Below are positions 1 to 7,282 of a stretch of DNA of 16,490 bases, piece by piece (position 1 is the stretch's first letter; each line of letters starts with the position of its first letter). The notes beneath the pieces were generated by a model. That model did not search any database. It had not been told where the DNA came from and saw only the letters and a program-made list of their open reading frames with translations. The stretch is from Actinomycetales bacterium UBA1383. Its GTDB lineage: Bacteria > Actinomycetota > Actinomycetes > Actinomycetales > Actinomycetaceae. The DNA lies in assembly GCA_002305415.1 (NCBI GenBank), contig DBQX01000041.1, positions 1 through 16,490 of the forward strand. The letters are read 5' to 3'. Position numbers and translations under genes: made by a program.

Positions 1-306
1 CGGGGGCGACGGCGGGGCGAGCGCCCCCCGCACGAGCGCCGCGAGCCGGCCCAGCGCGGCCTCCCGGTTGGCGAGCTGGGCCCGCCGCTCCGACGCGACG
101 ACGGTCAGCACCCCACCCGACACGCGATTCCCCAGCCGTTCGAGCAGCTGGGCGCGCTGCGACTCCGTCAGCACCGCGGAGCCCGCGACGTCCCAGCTCA
201 GCTCCACCCGCGAGTCCGCCGTGTTCACGCCCTGGCCGCCCGGGCCGGAGGCGCGCGAGAAGCGCCACGTGAGTTCCGCCGTCGGGATGGTGAGGGCCGG
301 GGTCAC
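1..306 (-). CDS. arfB: Peptidyl-tRNA hydrolase ArfB (ribosome rescue factor), 3' end beyond the window
   Basis: ArfB-type proteins enter stalled ribosomes and hydrolyse peptidyl-tRNA through a GGQ loop, as class I release factors do. Reading the minus strand gives 102 codons with the signature ASGPGGQGVNTADSRVEL at about residues 19-36. It is followed by the domain continuation LSWDV and QRAQLLERLGNR, which matches the ArfB/YaeJ family closely. The basic C-terminal tail that occupies the mRNA channel lies beyond the left edge, so the gene is partial. No in-frame ATG exists. The GTG at 306 places GGQ about 23 residues from the start, as in E. coli ArfB. In-frame GTGs at 327 and 336 are alternatives, and the one at 336 has a GAGGGG upstream. 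The gene lies 76 bases downstream of the LysE-family gene on the same strand. Confidence 0.88.
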   Translation of the reverse strand, partial: MTPALTIPTAELTWRFSRASGPGGQGVNTADSRVELSWDVAGSAVLTESQRAQLLERLGNRVSGGVLTVVASERRAQLANREAALGRLAALVRGALAPPSPP

Positions 307-382
307 GCGCAGTCCGGGACGGGGCACAGCGGGCACGCGCCCATCATCCCCTCGTTGCGCGTGGAGGGCCAGCGAGGTCTGC

Positions 383-1015
383 TCACTCCGCGAGCACGAG
401 CAGGACCGCCACCAGCACGAACAGCGTCCCGAACACCCGGTTGAGCACCACGGCGCCCCGTGGGCTGCGGGTGAAGCGGCGGAAGCCCTTGGCCGCGGCG
501 GCGAAGAAGAGCCACATCACGAGGATGTCCACCACCACGATCGTCGCGGTGAATGCGGCGTACTGGGGCAGCAGGGGTGCGCCCGGCCGGATGAACTGCG
601 GCGTGAACGCGAGGAAGAACACGACGGCCTTCGGGTTGAGCAGGTTCACCCAGACGCCGCGGCGGACCATCGACAGCGCGGGTTCGCCCGCGGGGCCCGC
701 TGGGGCGGCGGCGTCGTCGGCTCCGTCCGCGGGGCGAGCGAGGAACATGCGCGCGCCGAGGTAGACGAGGTAGGCCGCACCCGCGTACCGGATGGCGTCG
801 AACAGCATGGGGGAGTTGGCGACCACCAGCCCCACGCCCGCCGCGACGATCGCGATGTGGATGACCAGGGCTACCTGTTGCCCGACGATGCCCCAGATGG
901 AACGGCGGAAGCCCTCGTTGAGGGAGTTGGTCATGGTGTTGATCGCGCCGGCGCCGGGAGTGAAGCTGATGAGCACCGAGGCGGGCAGCAACGACAGCCA
1001 GACGGACAGGGTCAC
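383..1015 (-). CDS. rhtB: LysE/RhtB-family amino acid (homoserine/threonine type) exporter
   Basis: This is a 210-residue inner-membrane protein of the LysE superfamily, which exports amino acids and derivatives by proton exchange. The N-terminal motif SFTPGAGAINTMTNSLNEG (about residues 17-35) closely resembles the E. coli RhtB segment with PGSGAINTMT. The second conserved block, WVNLLNPKAVVFFLAFTPQF, is also present. About six hydrophobic segments are visible, with an Ala/Asp/Pro-rich cytoplasmic loop in the middle (RPADGADDAAAPAGPAG). The start is GTG at 1015, with only a weak purine-rich run ahead of it. It lies 57 bases downstream of the nucleoside kinase gene and may share its transcript. 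The symbol reflects the closest subgroup. The actual substrate (homoserine, threonine, homoserine lactone or an aromatic compound) cannot be read from sequence. Confidence 0.85.
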   Translation of the reverse strand: MTLSVWLSLLPASVLISFTPGAGAINTMTNSLNEGFRRSIWGIVGQQVALVIHIAIVAAGVGLVVANSPMLFDAIRYAGAAYLVYLGARMFLARPADGADDAAAPAGPAGEPALSMVRRGVWVNLLNPKAVVFFLAFTPQFIRPGAPLLPQYAAFTATIVVVDILVMWLFFAAAAKGFRRFTRSPRGAVVLNRVFGTLFVLVAVLLVLAE

Positions 1016-1072
1016 CCCCGCACGGTACCCGCCGGCTGGCGAGCGGGGTCGGGGCCGTCCGGGGTGTGTCCG

Positions 1073-2461
1073 TCAGGGCTCGAAGTAGATGCTTCCTCCG
1101 ATGAACTCCCGCAGGATCGAGTTGAACGGCACCTTGGAGACGTCGATCGGCTCGAAGAAGGACAACAGGGTGCCGAGCCGGTCACGGGTCTCGCGGTAGG
1201 GGCTGTCGTCGCGGATCGAGGCCAGGGCGCGTTCGGCGGGCACGCGGAGCGCGTTGAGCTCGTACAGCATCGAGGTGTTGAACATGACGTCCGCCTGTTC
1301 CTGGAAGCGGAACACATTGGCGTACTCCCCGCGGCGCACGCTGGCCCACCGCGCGAGCGTCTCCTCCGGCGAGATCCCGCGCGTCATGTGGTCGCGGACC
1401 ATGCGCCGCACCAGCCGGATCTCCGTGGTCGGGACGCGGTTCATCAGGTCGATGTTCACGCCGCCGAGGGCGCTCACGTAGATCCGGAACGCGATGTTCG
1501 AGTGCAGCCGGTCCAGCAGCGCCGGGTTGAGCGCGTGGATGCCCTCGATGAGGAGGATCTGGGAGGGACCCACGCCCAGGGGCGTCGTCCTGCCGGTCCT
1601 GGTGCCGGTGACGAAGTCGAAGGACGGGACGTCCACCGTCTCGCCCTCGATCAGGGCACGGATGTGCGCGTGGAGGAGTGGCAGGTCGAGGGCGTCGAGC
1701 CGCTCGAAGTCGAGGTCGCCGTTCTCGTCGCGGGGCGTGTCCGCGCGGTTGACGAAGTAGTCGTCGAGGCTGAGCGGTACGGGACGCAGCCCGTTGACCA
1801 CGAGCTGGGTGGAGATCCGCTGCGTGAAGGACGTCTTCCCGGACGACGACGGCCCGGAGACCAGCAGCACCCGCAGGGCGCGTCGCTGCTGCAGGATCGT
1901 GTCCGCGATCTCGGCGATCTGCTTCTCGTGCAGCGCCTCCGCGATGGTGATGAGCTGCAGGGCGCGTCCCGAGGAGATGTAGGCGTTCAGGTCCGCGACG
2001 TGCTCGATGTCCACGTTGTCCAGCCAGCGCCGGGTGCGCTCGTACGTCTGGGAGAGGAGGAACGGGGGGATCAGGGGGGTGGCCGCGCCGCGGTCGATGT
2101 CCCCGAAGTCGACGATGAAGCCCGGGGAGAACGGCACGATCGTGAACGGCTCGATCAGGGAGGTGTCCTGGAACGCGGGGTACACCGCACGGACCTGCAG
2201 CCCGTCCACCTGGTAGACGTAGTAGCCGTCCTCGCGGCGGAGGAACCGGATCTGGGCGCGGGAGGCGGCCCAGGCCCTCAGGCGCTCCTCGATCAGGCGT
2301 ACCTCGCGGATGGACAGCGGGGACTGGTACAGCGAGCAGTAGACCCCCTCGAGGATCGAGTAGGAGGTCTGCAGGCGCTCGTCGGGGAAGAGGTCGTGGA
2401 CGACCTTGATGAGACCGAGCTTGACGGTCTGCCGCCCCTTCCGGAGGTGGGTCTCCCTCAT
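1073..2461 (-). CDS. Uridine-kinase-like nucleoside kinase (P-loop), lacking an N-terminal TGS domain
   Basis: The protein has 462 residues from the ATG at 2461. The Walker A motif GPSSSGKT is at residues 203-210. It is followed by the uridine-kinase block SLDDYF...TPRDENGDLDFERLDALDL (about 231-260), the IEGIHALNP motif and the C-terminal SILREFIGGS. These are hallmarks of the long bacterial nucleoside kinase family, which phosphorylates nucleosides such as uridine with a nucleoside triphosphate in the cytoplasm. The helix before the P-loop (LITIAEALHEKQIAEIAD) is also typical. From memory, family members of about 550 residues often carry an N-terminal TGS/ThrRS-like region. Here that region is shorter, and residues 1-140 are not one I can name. 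An upstream in-frame ATG at 2545 exists, but the added stretch is low-complexity and intergenic in character. The gene is divergent from the FMN reductase. Confidence 0.85.
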   Translation of the reverse strand: MRETHLRKGRQTVKLGLIKVVHDLFPDERLQTSYSILEGVYCSLYQSPLSIREVRLIEERLRAWAASRAQIRFLRREDGYYVYQVDGLQVRAVYPAFQDTSLIEPFTIVPFSPGFIVDFGDIDRGAATPLIPPFLLSQTYERTRRWLDNVDIEHVADLNAYISSGRALQLITIAEALHEKQIAEIADTILQQRRALRVLLVSGPSSSGKTSFTQRISTQLVVNGLRPVPLSLDDYFVNRADTPRDENGDLDFERLDALDLPLLHAHIRALIEGETVDVPSFDFVTGTRTGRTTPLGVGPSQILLIEGIHALNPALLDRLHSNIAFRIYVSALGGVNIDLMNRVPTTEIRLVRRMVRDHMTRGISPEETLARWASVRRGEYANVFRFQEQADVMFNTSMLYELNALRVPAERALASIRDDSPYRETRDRLGTLLSFFEPIDVSKVPFNSILREFIGGSIYFEP

Positions 2462-2589
2462 GCGATCCCATGATCCACCGCGGGCAGGCGCGGGAGGGGT
2501 GGTATGGCCGCGGTGGCAACCGATGACACCGCGGAGGGCACGCACCCCCTATCATCACGACAGCCGGGAATCGAGAGGAAGGACCACCA

Positions 2590-3171
2590 ATGGTCAGGGT
2601 TGCGGTCATCTCCGGGTCAGCGAGCCCGAACAGGACGGGAGCCCCCGTCGTCGCCTGGATCGCCGACAAGCTCCGCGCGGCCGGCGCGGAGGTCGACGTC
2701 GTCGACCTCCAGGACCTGGCGCTGCCGTTCTACGACGAGCCCAACCTGCCGCGGCTGCGGCGGTACGTCCACCAGCACACCAAGGACTGGTCCGCGCGCG
2801 TGGACGCGGCCGACGCCTTCGTCTTCGTCGCGCCGGAGTACAACGGGTCCTTCCCGGCCATCCTGAAGAACGCCCTGGACTACCTGCACCACGAGTGGCA
2901 CTACAAGCCAGCCGGTCTCGTCACGTACGGCGGTGGCCTCACCGCGGGCTTCCGGGGCGCGCAGGCGCTGCGCCAGATCCTCGCGGCGCTCTACATGGTG
3001 CCCATCCAGGAGGCGGTGGCCATCCCGTTCATCAAGGAGCACGTGGACGGGTCGGGCTTCCGTCCCGACGCCCGGATGGACCAGGCCGCCGACGGCATGA
3101 TCCGCGAACTCCTGCGTGTCCAGGGTGTGCTCAAGACCCTCAACATGCCGGAGCCCAAGACCGACTACTGA
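2590..3171 (+). CDS. NADPH-dependent FMN reductase family flavoprotein
   Basis: This is a 193-residue flavodoxin-fold protein. The phosphate-binding loop is GSASPNRTG (residues 9-17), and the family signature PEYNGSFPAILKNALDYL starts at residue 82. A GG-rich turn (YGGGLTAGFRGAQALRQ) follows, as in NADPH-dependent FMN and azo reductases. Such enzymes transfer electrons from NAD(P)H through bound FMN to quinones, azo compounds or free flavin. The start is well supported by AGAGGAAGGA at 2574-2583, six bases before ATG. A possible -10 (TATCAT, 2550-2555) lies upstream, but I see no convincing -35. The gene is monocistronic, divergent from the nucleoside kinase and convergent with the ACT protein gene. 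Its electron acceptor cannot be inferred. Confidence 0.9.
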   Translation: MVRVAVISGSASPNRTGAPVVAWIADKLRAAGAEVDVVDLQDLALPFYDEPNLPRLRRYVHQHTKDWSARVDAADAFVFVAPEYNGSFPAILKNALDYLHHEWHYKPAGLVTYGGGLTAGFRGAQALRQILAALYMVPIQEAVAIPFIKEHVDGSGFRPDARMDQAADGMIRELLRVQGVLKTLNMPEPKTDY

Positions 3172-3196
3172 GCCCCGGGGCTCGGGACGACGGCGT

Positions 3197-3218
3197 GCCG
3201 GCGGGCCACTCCGCCGGC
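3197..3218. terminator. Perfect GC hairpin between convergent genes, candidate bidirectional terminator
   Basis: GCCGGCGG, a six-base loop GCCACT, and CCGCCGGC form an 8-bp perfect stem. It sits in the 46-base gap between the FMN reductase stop and the stop of the ACT gene; the right arm touches the latter. There is no T-tract on either side, so intrinsic termination is not assured. The position between convergent genes and the perfect pairing are the only support. Confidence 0.4.
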
Positions 3219-3637
3219 TACTCGTCGTGCAGGGACTCGAGGATCGCGAGGGCCTTCTCGGGCGGGTGCAGCTTCATGATCATGACCCGCCGGCCGCTCG
3301 CGCCCGCGAAGGCCGCGTACATGTACTCCACGGAGACCGCCCCGTCGAACAGCGTGAGGAGGTGGGCGAGGCCGCCGGGACGGTCCGGCACCTCCACGCC
3401 CACCACGGGCGAGACGGTCGCGGTGATCCCCGCCTCGTGGAGCGCGGTCAGGGCGGTGGCGTTGGAGTCGACGATGAGGCGCACGATCCCGAACCGGTCC
3501 GTCTCCGCGATGGTCAGCGCCCGGAGGTTCACGCCCCGGTCGGCGAGCACGCCCACGAGTTCCGAGAGGCACCCGGGACGGTTCTCGAGGAACACCGAGA
3601 TCTGGTCGAGGATCCGTACGTGCCGGTCACCGAGCAT
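3218..3637 (-). CDS. Tandem ACT-domain protein of the ior-paaK cluster
   Basis: This 139-residue protein consists of two ACT domains. The first, about residues 7-68, begins ISVFLENRPGCLSELVGVLA, with the usual beta-strand, RPG turn and helix, and contains NLRALTIAETDRFGIVRLI. The second, about 75-139, begins VVGVEVPDRPGGLAHLLTLF. ACT domains bind amino acids at dimer interfaces. No catalytic domain is attached, so a sensory or regulatory role is likely. In many bacteria and archaea a stand-alone ACT protein of this form sits beside paaK and iorAB. Here it is the last gene of that cluster. Its ATG overlaps the paaK stop by 11 bases, with GGAGGT eight bases ahead of the start, which supports translational coupling. 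An aromatic amino acid or keto acid ligand is an inference. Confidence 0.88.
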   Translation of the reverse strand: MLGDRHVRILDQISVFLENRPGCLSELVGVLADRGVNLRALTIAETDRFGIVRLIVDSNATALTALHEAGITATVSPVVGVEVPDRPGGLAHLLTLFDGAVSVEYMYAAFAGASGRRVMIMKLHPPEKALAILESLHDE

Positions 3638-4937
3638 GGGTCGTGACCTCCCTCCTGTCGAAGACGCGTCTGGCCTTGCCCTCGCTCCGTTCGATCGTGC
3701 GCGGATTCACGAGCGCGCAGGTCGCCTGGATCCCGAGGGCTGAGTGGAGTTCCGCCTCGATGCGGCGTTCCAGGGCGATGATGGCCCGGACCTCGTCGGA
3801 GAACAGCGCCTCGCCCATCTCCACCTCGACGGTGAGCGTGTCAAGCGCGCCCTCGCGGTCCACGAGCAGCCGGTAGTGCGGCTCCACGCCCTGGATGCGC
3901 AGCAGCACCTCCTCCACCTGCTGCGGGAACACGTTGACACCGCGGATGATCAGCATGTCGTCGTTGCGGCCCATGAGGCGGTGGATGCGGCGGGACGTCC
4001 GGCCGCAGGCGCACGGGGCGTCCATCAGGTAGGTGATGTCGTGGGTGCGGTACCGCAGCACCGGCGAGCCCTCCCGCCCGATCGCGGTGAGCACCAGTTC
4101 GCCCTGCGCCCCGGCCGGGAGCGGTGTCCCGGTCCGCGGGTCCACGATCTCGGGGTAGAAGACGTCCTCGAAGACGTGCAGGCCGTCCTGCTCGGGGCAC
4201 TCGGCGGCCACGCCGGGCCCGATGAGTTCGGTGAGGCCGTAGATGTCGTGGGCGCGGATGCCGAGCTTCGCCTCGAGCTCGGCCCGCATCGCCTCGCTCC
4301 AGGGCTCCGCCCCGAAGAATCCCACGCGCAGCGGCAGGCCCACCATGTCGATCCCCAGGTCGCGGCCGTGCTCCGCCATGAACATCGCGTACGACGGCGT
4401 GCAGGTGAGCGCGGTCGAGCGGAAGTCCTGCATCACCTGCAACTGGCGCAGCGTGTTCCCCGAGGAGATCGGCAGCACGGTCGCGCCCAGCGCCCGTGCC
4501 CCGTAGTGCACCCCGAAACCACCGGTGAAGAGGCCGTAGCCGTAGGCGTTCTGGACGACGTCGTCCTGCCCCACGCCCCCCATGTCGAGCGTCCGGGCCA
4601 TCACGTCGGACCACACCTCGAGGTCCCTGGCCGTGTAGCCGTCCACGACGGGCTTCCCCGTGGTGCCCGACGACATGTGGACCTCCACGATCTCCGACGG
4701 TTCCACCGCGAACAGCCCGAACGGGTAGCCCTCCCGCATGTCCGCCTTCGACGTGAACGGCAGGCGGGCGATGTCCTCGAGGGTGCGGATGTCGGCCGGC
4801 GTCACCCCGCTGGCGTCCATCCGGGCCCGGTAGAACGGGACCCGTTCGTGGAGCCGCGCCACGAGGTCCTTCAGGCGCGCGAGCTGGACGGCCGCGAGTT
4901 CGGACCGCGGCATGGTCTGGACCTGCTCATTCCACAT
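3627..4937 (-). CDS. paaK: Phenylacetate-CoA ligase (AMP-forming), PaaK family
   Basis: This 436-residue enzyme of the ANL adenylating superfamily activates an aryl acid with ATP and then forms the CoA thioester. Visible motifs are the P-loop SSGTTGKP (residues 89-96), DIYGLTE (about 232-238), the hinge region YRTHD...GRNDDMLIIRGVNVFP (about 296-338) and the C-terminal catalytic lysine segment RSEGKARRVFD. Length matches PaaK (about 430-440). C247, H254, C309 and C311 lie in a CPEQDGLH...CACGR arrangement that could bind zinc, as I recall for related ligases. The ATG at 4937 overlaps the iorB stop by 11 bases and has GGGAGG in front of it. The context with iorAB suggests aryl-acetyl substrates (phenylacetate, indoleacetate) formed from aromatic amino acids, rather than the aerobic paa epoxidase route, none of whose genes are seen here. 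Confidence 0.93.
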   Translation of the reverse strand: MWNEQVQTMPRSELAAVQLARLKDLVARLHERVPFYRARMDASGVTPADIRTLEDIARLPFTSKADMREGYPFGLFAVEPSEIVEVHMSSGTTGKPVVDGYTARDLEVWSDVMARTLDMGGVGQDDVVQNAYGYGLFTGGFGVHYGARALGATVLPISSGNTLRQLQVMQDFRSTALTCTPSYAMFMAEHGRDLGIDMVGLPLRVGFFGAEPWSEAMRAELEAKLGIRAHDIYGLTELIGPGVAAECPEQDGLHVFEDVFYPEIVDPRTGTPLPAGAQGELVLTAIGREGSPVLRYRTHDITYLMDAPCACGRTSRRIHRLMGRNDDMLIIRGVNVFPQQVEEVLLRIQGVEPHYRLLVDREGALDTLTVEVEMGEALFSDEVRAIIALERRIEAELHSALGIQATCALVNPRTIERSEGKARRVFDRREVTTHAR

Positions 4938-5538
4938 CGCCGGCCTCCCTGGTCACAGATGCCTCAACCTGTTCCGCCGCCACCGCCCGGCCGATCTCGA
5001 AGCCCGCGAGGTTGACGTCGGCGGTGCCGTCGGGGCAGAGCCCGGGAATGGCGGCGACACACGCCTCGGCGGGAATCGGGATGAAGAGTGACACGGCACC
5101 CACCAGCACGGTGTTCTTGACCTTCGGCGAGATGCGGTCCCTGATCGCGCGCGGGTCGACGCGGACCACCGTGCCGAACAGGCGCCGGATCTCCTCGTCG
5201 ATCCCGGGGGGATACGCGGAGACTCCCGTCGGGAGGGTGTCCTGGGCGAGGTAGCACGCCACCGCGCCGGGCCGGGCCCACTCCGCCCAGCGGAGCAACT
5301 CCATCCGTTCCAGGGCGTAGAGGACGTCCGCCTCACCCTTCGGGATCACGGGGGAGTGGACGCGCTCGCCGAAGCGGACGTGGCTGAACACCGCGCCGCC
5401 CCGCTGCGACATGCCGTGGATCTCGGACTTCTTCACGTCAAGGCCGGCCCGGAGCGCGGCCTCGGCGAGGATGTCGCTGGCCAGGACCACGCCCTGGCCG
5501 CCGACACCGACCATCAGGACGTTGACCGGTTCACCCAT
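4927..5538 (-). CDS. iorB: Indolepyruvate oxidoreductase subunit beta
   Basis: This 203-residue protein is the gamma-type (pyruvate ferredoxin oxidoreductase gamma) domain subunit that partners IorA in oxidative decarboxylation of aryl-pyruvates to aryl-acetyl-CoA. The N-terminal loop GVGGQG is at residues 11-16, and the family signature EIHGMSQRGGAVFSHVR starts near residue 39. The KVKNTVLVGAVS segment of the CoA-side domain is also present. Length matches known IorB (about 190-200). Its ATG lies inside the end of iorA (ATGGGTGA overlap, 8 bases), with a GGGG run upstream as a weak ribosome site, so expression probably depends on iorA translation. IorB has no iron-sulfur cluster, as usual for this subunit, which matters because IorA here also lacks one. 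Confidence 0.93.
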   Translation of the reverse strand: MGEPVNVLMVGVGGQGVVLASDILAEAALRAGLDVKKSEIHGMSQRGGAVFSHVRFGERVHSPVIPKGEADVLYALERMELLRWAEWARPGAVACYLAQDTLPTGVSAYPPGIDEEIRRLFGTVVRVDPRAIRDRISPKVKNTVLVGAVSLFIPIPAEACVAAIPGLCPDGTADVNLAGFEIGRAVAAEQVEASVTREAGDVE

Positions 5539-7183
5539 CGCAGCACCCCGTCACCGCGGCGAGCGGCAGGAGCGCCCGCCGCTGTTTCTTGTCCTCGTAC
5601 CGGCCCAGCTTGCGCAGGTCCTTCGCCTCGATCACGCACATGGCGATGACGGCGAGGAACCGGACGCCGGACCTCCCCGCCAGGTCGTCGATGGCCGCCT
5701 CGATCTCGTGCCGGTCCGTGCCGTCGATGACGCGCACGTTCTCGTCGGGGATGTTGAAGGCCCTGGCGAGATGGCGGTAGTCGAGGGCGGGGGCGTCCTC
5801 GCGCCCGATCCGCTCCCCGCTGAGCGGGTTGGGCTGCGTCCCGGTCATGGCCGTGGTGGCGTTGTCCAGCACGATGTAGAGGCCGTCCCGCTTGTTCCAC
5901 ACGGCGTTCAGCAGCCCGGTCAGCCCCGAGTGGGCGAAGGTCGAGTCCCCGATCACCGCCGCGACCCGACGCCGGTCCTCGCCGGAGGGGAGCACGGCGT
6001 CCATGCCCTGCGCCATCGTGATGCTGGCGCCCATGTCCACCAGGGTGTCCATCGCGCTGTAGGGCGGCAGCACCCCCAGGGAGTAGCAGCCGATGTCACC
6101 GGAGACGATCATGTCCCGCGCGCGGAGCGCGTTGAACACCGCCGCGTGCGGGCACCCGACGCACAGCCCGGGGCGCCGCGGCGGCACCGGGAGGCTCGGG
6201 GCCTCCACCCCGTGCTGCGGCAGGCCGAGCGCGGCCCGGAGCACCTCGGGGCTGAACTCGCCGATCGCGGGGAACACGTCCTTGCCGCGGCAGTCGATCC
6301 CCCAGGCCCGCAGCTGCGTCTCGATGACCGGGTCGAGCTCCTCCACCACGTACACGGTCCCGTACCGGTTCGCGAAGTCCTCGATGAGGCGGCGGGGCAG
6401 GGGGTGCACGATGCCCAGCTTGAGCACCCCGGCGTCCGGCAGCACCTCCTTGACATAGGTGTAGGGCACCCCGGAGGTGATCACGCCCACGCTGCTGGTG
6501 CCGTGCTCCACCCGGTTGGCGGGATGGGTCTCCACCGCCTGCAGGAGCCGGGTCCACCGCTCCTCGAGCGCCACGCGCCGCAGCCGTGCGTTGCCCGGGA
6601 TCATCACGTACTTGGCGGGCTTGTGCTGGAGCTCGGGGGTGTGGCGTGCCGGCGTGGCACCGCCGTCGACGTCGACGACGCCCTTCGAGTGCGACAGGCG
6701 AGTCGTCGTCCGGAGGAAGACCGGGGTGTCGAACGCCTCCGAGAGCTCGAACGCCGCCCGGGTCAGCGTGCGGGCCTCCGCGGAGTCCGACGGCTCGAAC
6801 ATCGGGATCTTCGCGGCCACGGCATAGTGGCGGTTGTCCTGCTCGTTCTGCGAGGAGTGCATCGAGGGGTCGTCCGCGGTGACGACGACGAGGCCCGCCT
6901 CGACGCCGGTGTACGCGGAGGTGAAGAGCGGGTCGGCTGCGACGTTGACGCCCACGTGCTTCATGCTCACCAGCGCGCGCCCGCCGGCGACGGCGGCACC
7001 CAGGGCCACCTCGTAGGCGACCTTCTCGTTCACCGACCACTCGGTGTACACCCCGGGGTAGGGGTGCAGGGCCTCGATGATCTCGGTCGACGGGGTGCCC
7101 GGGTAGCCGCAGCCCAGCGCCGCCCCCGCTTCCCACGCCCCGAGGGCGATCGCCTCGTTCCCCGAGAGCAGTCTCCGTGTCAC
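5531..7183 (-). CDS. iorA: Indolepyruvate oxidoreductase subunit alpha, without the C-terminal ferredoxin domain
   Basis: This 550-residue thiamine-diphosphate enzyme subunit starts at GTG 7183. The N-terminal pyrimidine-binding domain opens with LLSGNEAIALGAWEAG and GYPGTPSTEI (residues 5-35). A CVGCPH motif at 341-346 leads into the TPP domain with GDIGCYSLG (362-370) and GDSTFAHSG (412-420) followed by VLDNATTAMTG. These are clear IorA features. Most IorA proteins exceed 600 residues and end in a ferredoxin module with two [4Fe-4S] cysteine sets. Here the protein stops soon after AVIAMCVIEAKDL, with only a terminal CC pair. The 8-base overlap with iorB leaves no room for the missing module in any frame. 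An in-frame ATG at 7282 adds 33 arginine- and glycine-rich residues across a tandem repeat and lacks a better ribosome site. The GTG has GAGGAAGGG five bases upstream. Confidence 0.92.
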   Translation of the reverse strand: MTRRLLSGNEAIALGAWEAGAALGCGYPGTPSTEIIEALHPYPGVYTEWSVNEKVAYEVALGAAVAGGRALVSMKHVGVNVAADPLFTSAYTGVEAGLVVVTADDPSMHSSQNEQDNRHYAVAAKIPMFEPSDSAEARTLTRAAFELSEAFDTPVFLRTTTRLSHSKGVVDVDGGATPARHTPELQHKPAKYVMIPGNARLRRVALEERWTRLLQAVETHPANRVEHGTSSVGVITSGVPYTYVKEVLPDAGVLKLGIVHPLPRRLIEDFANRYGTVYVVEELDPVIETQLRAWGIDCRGKDVFPAIGEFSPEVLRAALGLPQHGVEAPSLPVPPRRPGLCVGCPHAAVFNALRARDMIVSGDIGCYSLGVLPPYSAMDTLVDMGASITMAQGMDAVLPSGEDRRRVAAVIGDSTFAHSGLTGLLNAVWNKRDGLYIVLDNATTAMTGTQPNPLSGERIGREDAPALDYRHLARAFNIPDENVRVIDGTDRHEIEAAIDDLAGRSGVRFLAVIAMCVIEAKDLRKLGRYEDKKQRRALLPLAAVTGCCDG

Positions 7184-7188
7184 GTGAT

Positions 7189-7197
7189 CCCTTCCTC
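7189..7197 (-). promoter_or_regulatory. Ribosome binding site deciding the iorA GTG start
   Basis: Minus-strand GAGGAAGGG sits five bases before GTG 7183. This fixes the iorA start 99 bases inside the longest open frame and leaves the 19-bp tandem repeat outside the coding sequence. Confidence 0.7.
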
Positions 7198-7212
7198 GCG
7201 ATCCGCGGCCCA

Positions 7213-7282
7213 ATGTACCTCGCGGGCGCGCGCGACCGGCGGGACCTTCCACCCTCCGTACATCCCGTCCGCCTCCGTACAT
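7213..7282. promoter_or_regulatory. Candidate regulator-binding region upstream of iorA (three GTACAT/ATGTAC cores)
   Basis: On the plus strand ATGTAC occurs at 7213-7218, and its reverse complement GTACAT at 7258-7263 and 7277-7282. In a window this rich in G and C, three copies of an A/T-containing hexamer within 70 bases of the iorA start are unlikely to be accidental, since two of them arise from an exact tandem repeat. The region is about 30-100 bases ahead of the start, where an operator would lie. On the minus strand, TACATT next to the innermost core could serve as a -10, but no good -35 is visible. The identity of any regulator is unknown. Confidence 0.35.

Noticed and set aside
68..2473. 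801-residue open frame on the plus strand
   Set aside because: It lies antisense to arfB, rhtB and the kinase gene, is rich in His/Glu/Arg/Gly without domain motifs, and arises because antisense frames of very GC-rich genes lack stop codons.
2462..2589. Full promoter pair in the kinase/FMN reductase gap
   Set aside because: TATCAT (2550-2555) could be a -10, but the nearest -35-like TGACAC is 20 bases away, and no promoter stands out on the minus strand.
7184..7282. N-terminal extension of IorA from ATG 7282
   Set aside because: The extra 33 residues are arginine/glycine-rich, cross the 19-bp tandem repeat and are absent from the family. GTG 7183 has a strong ribosome site.
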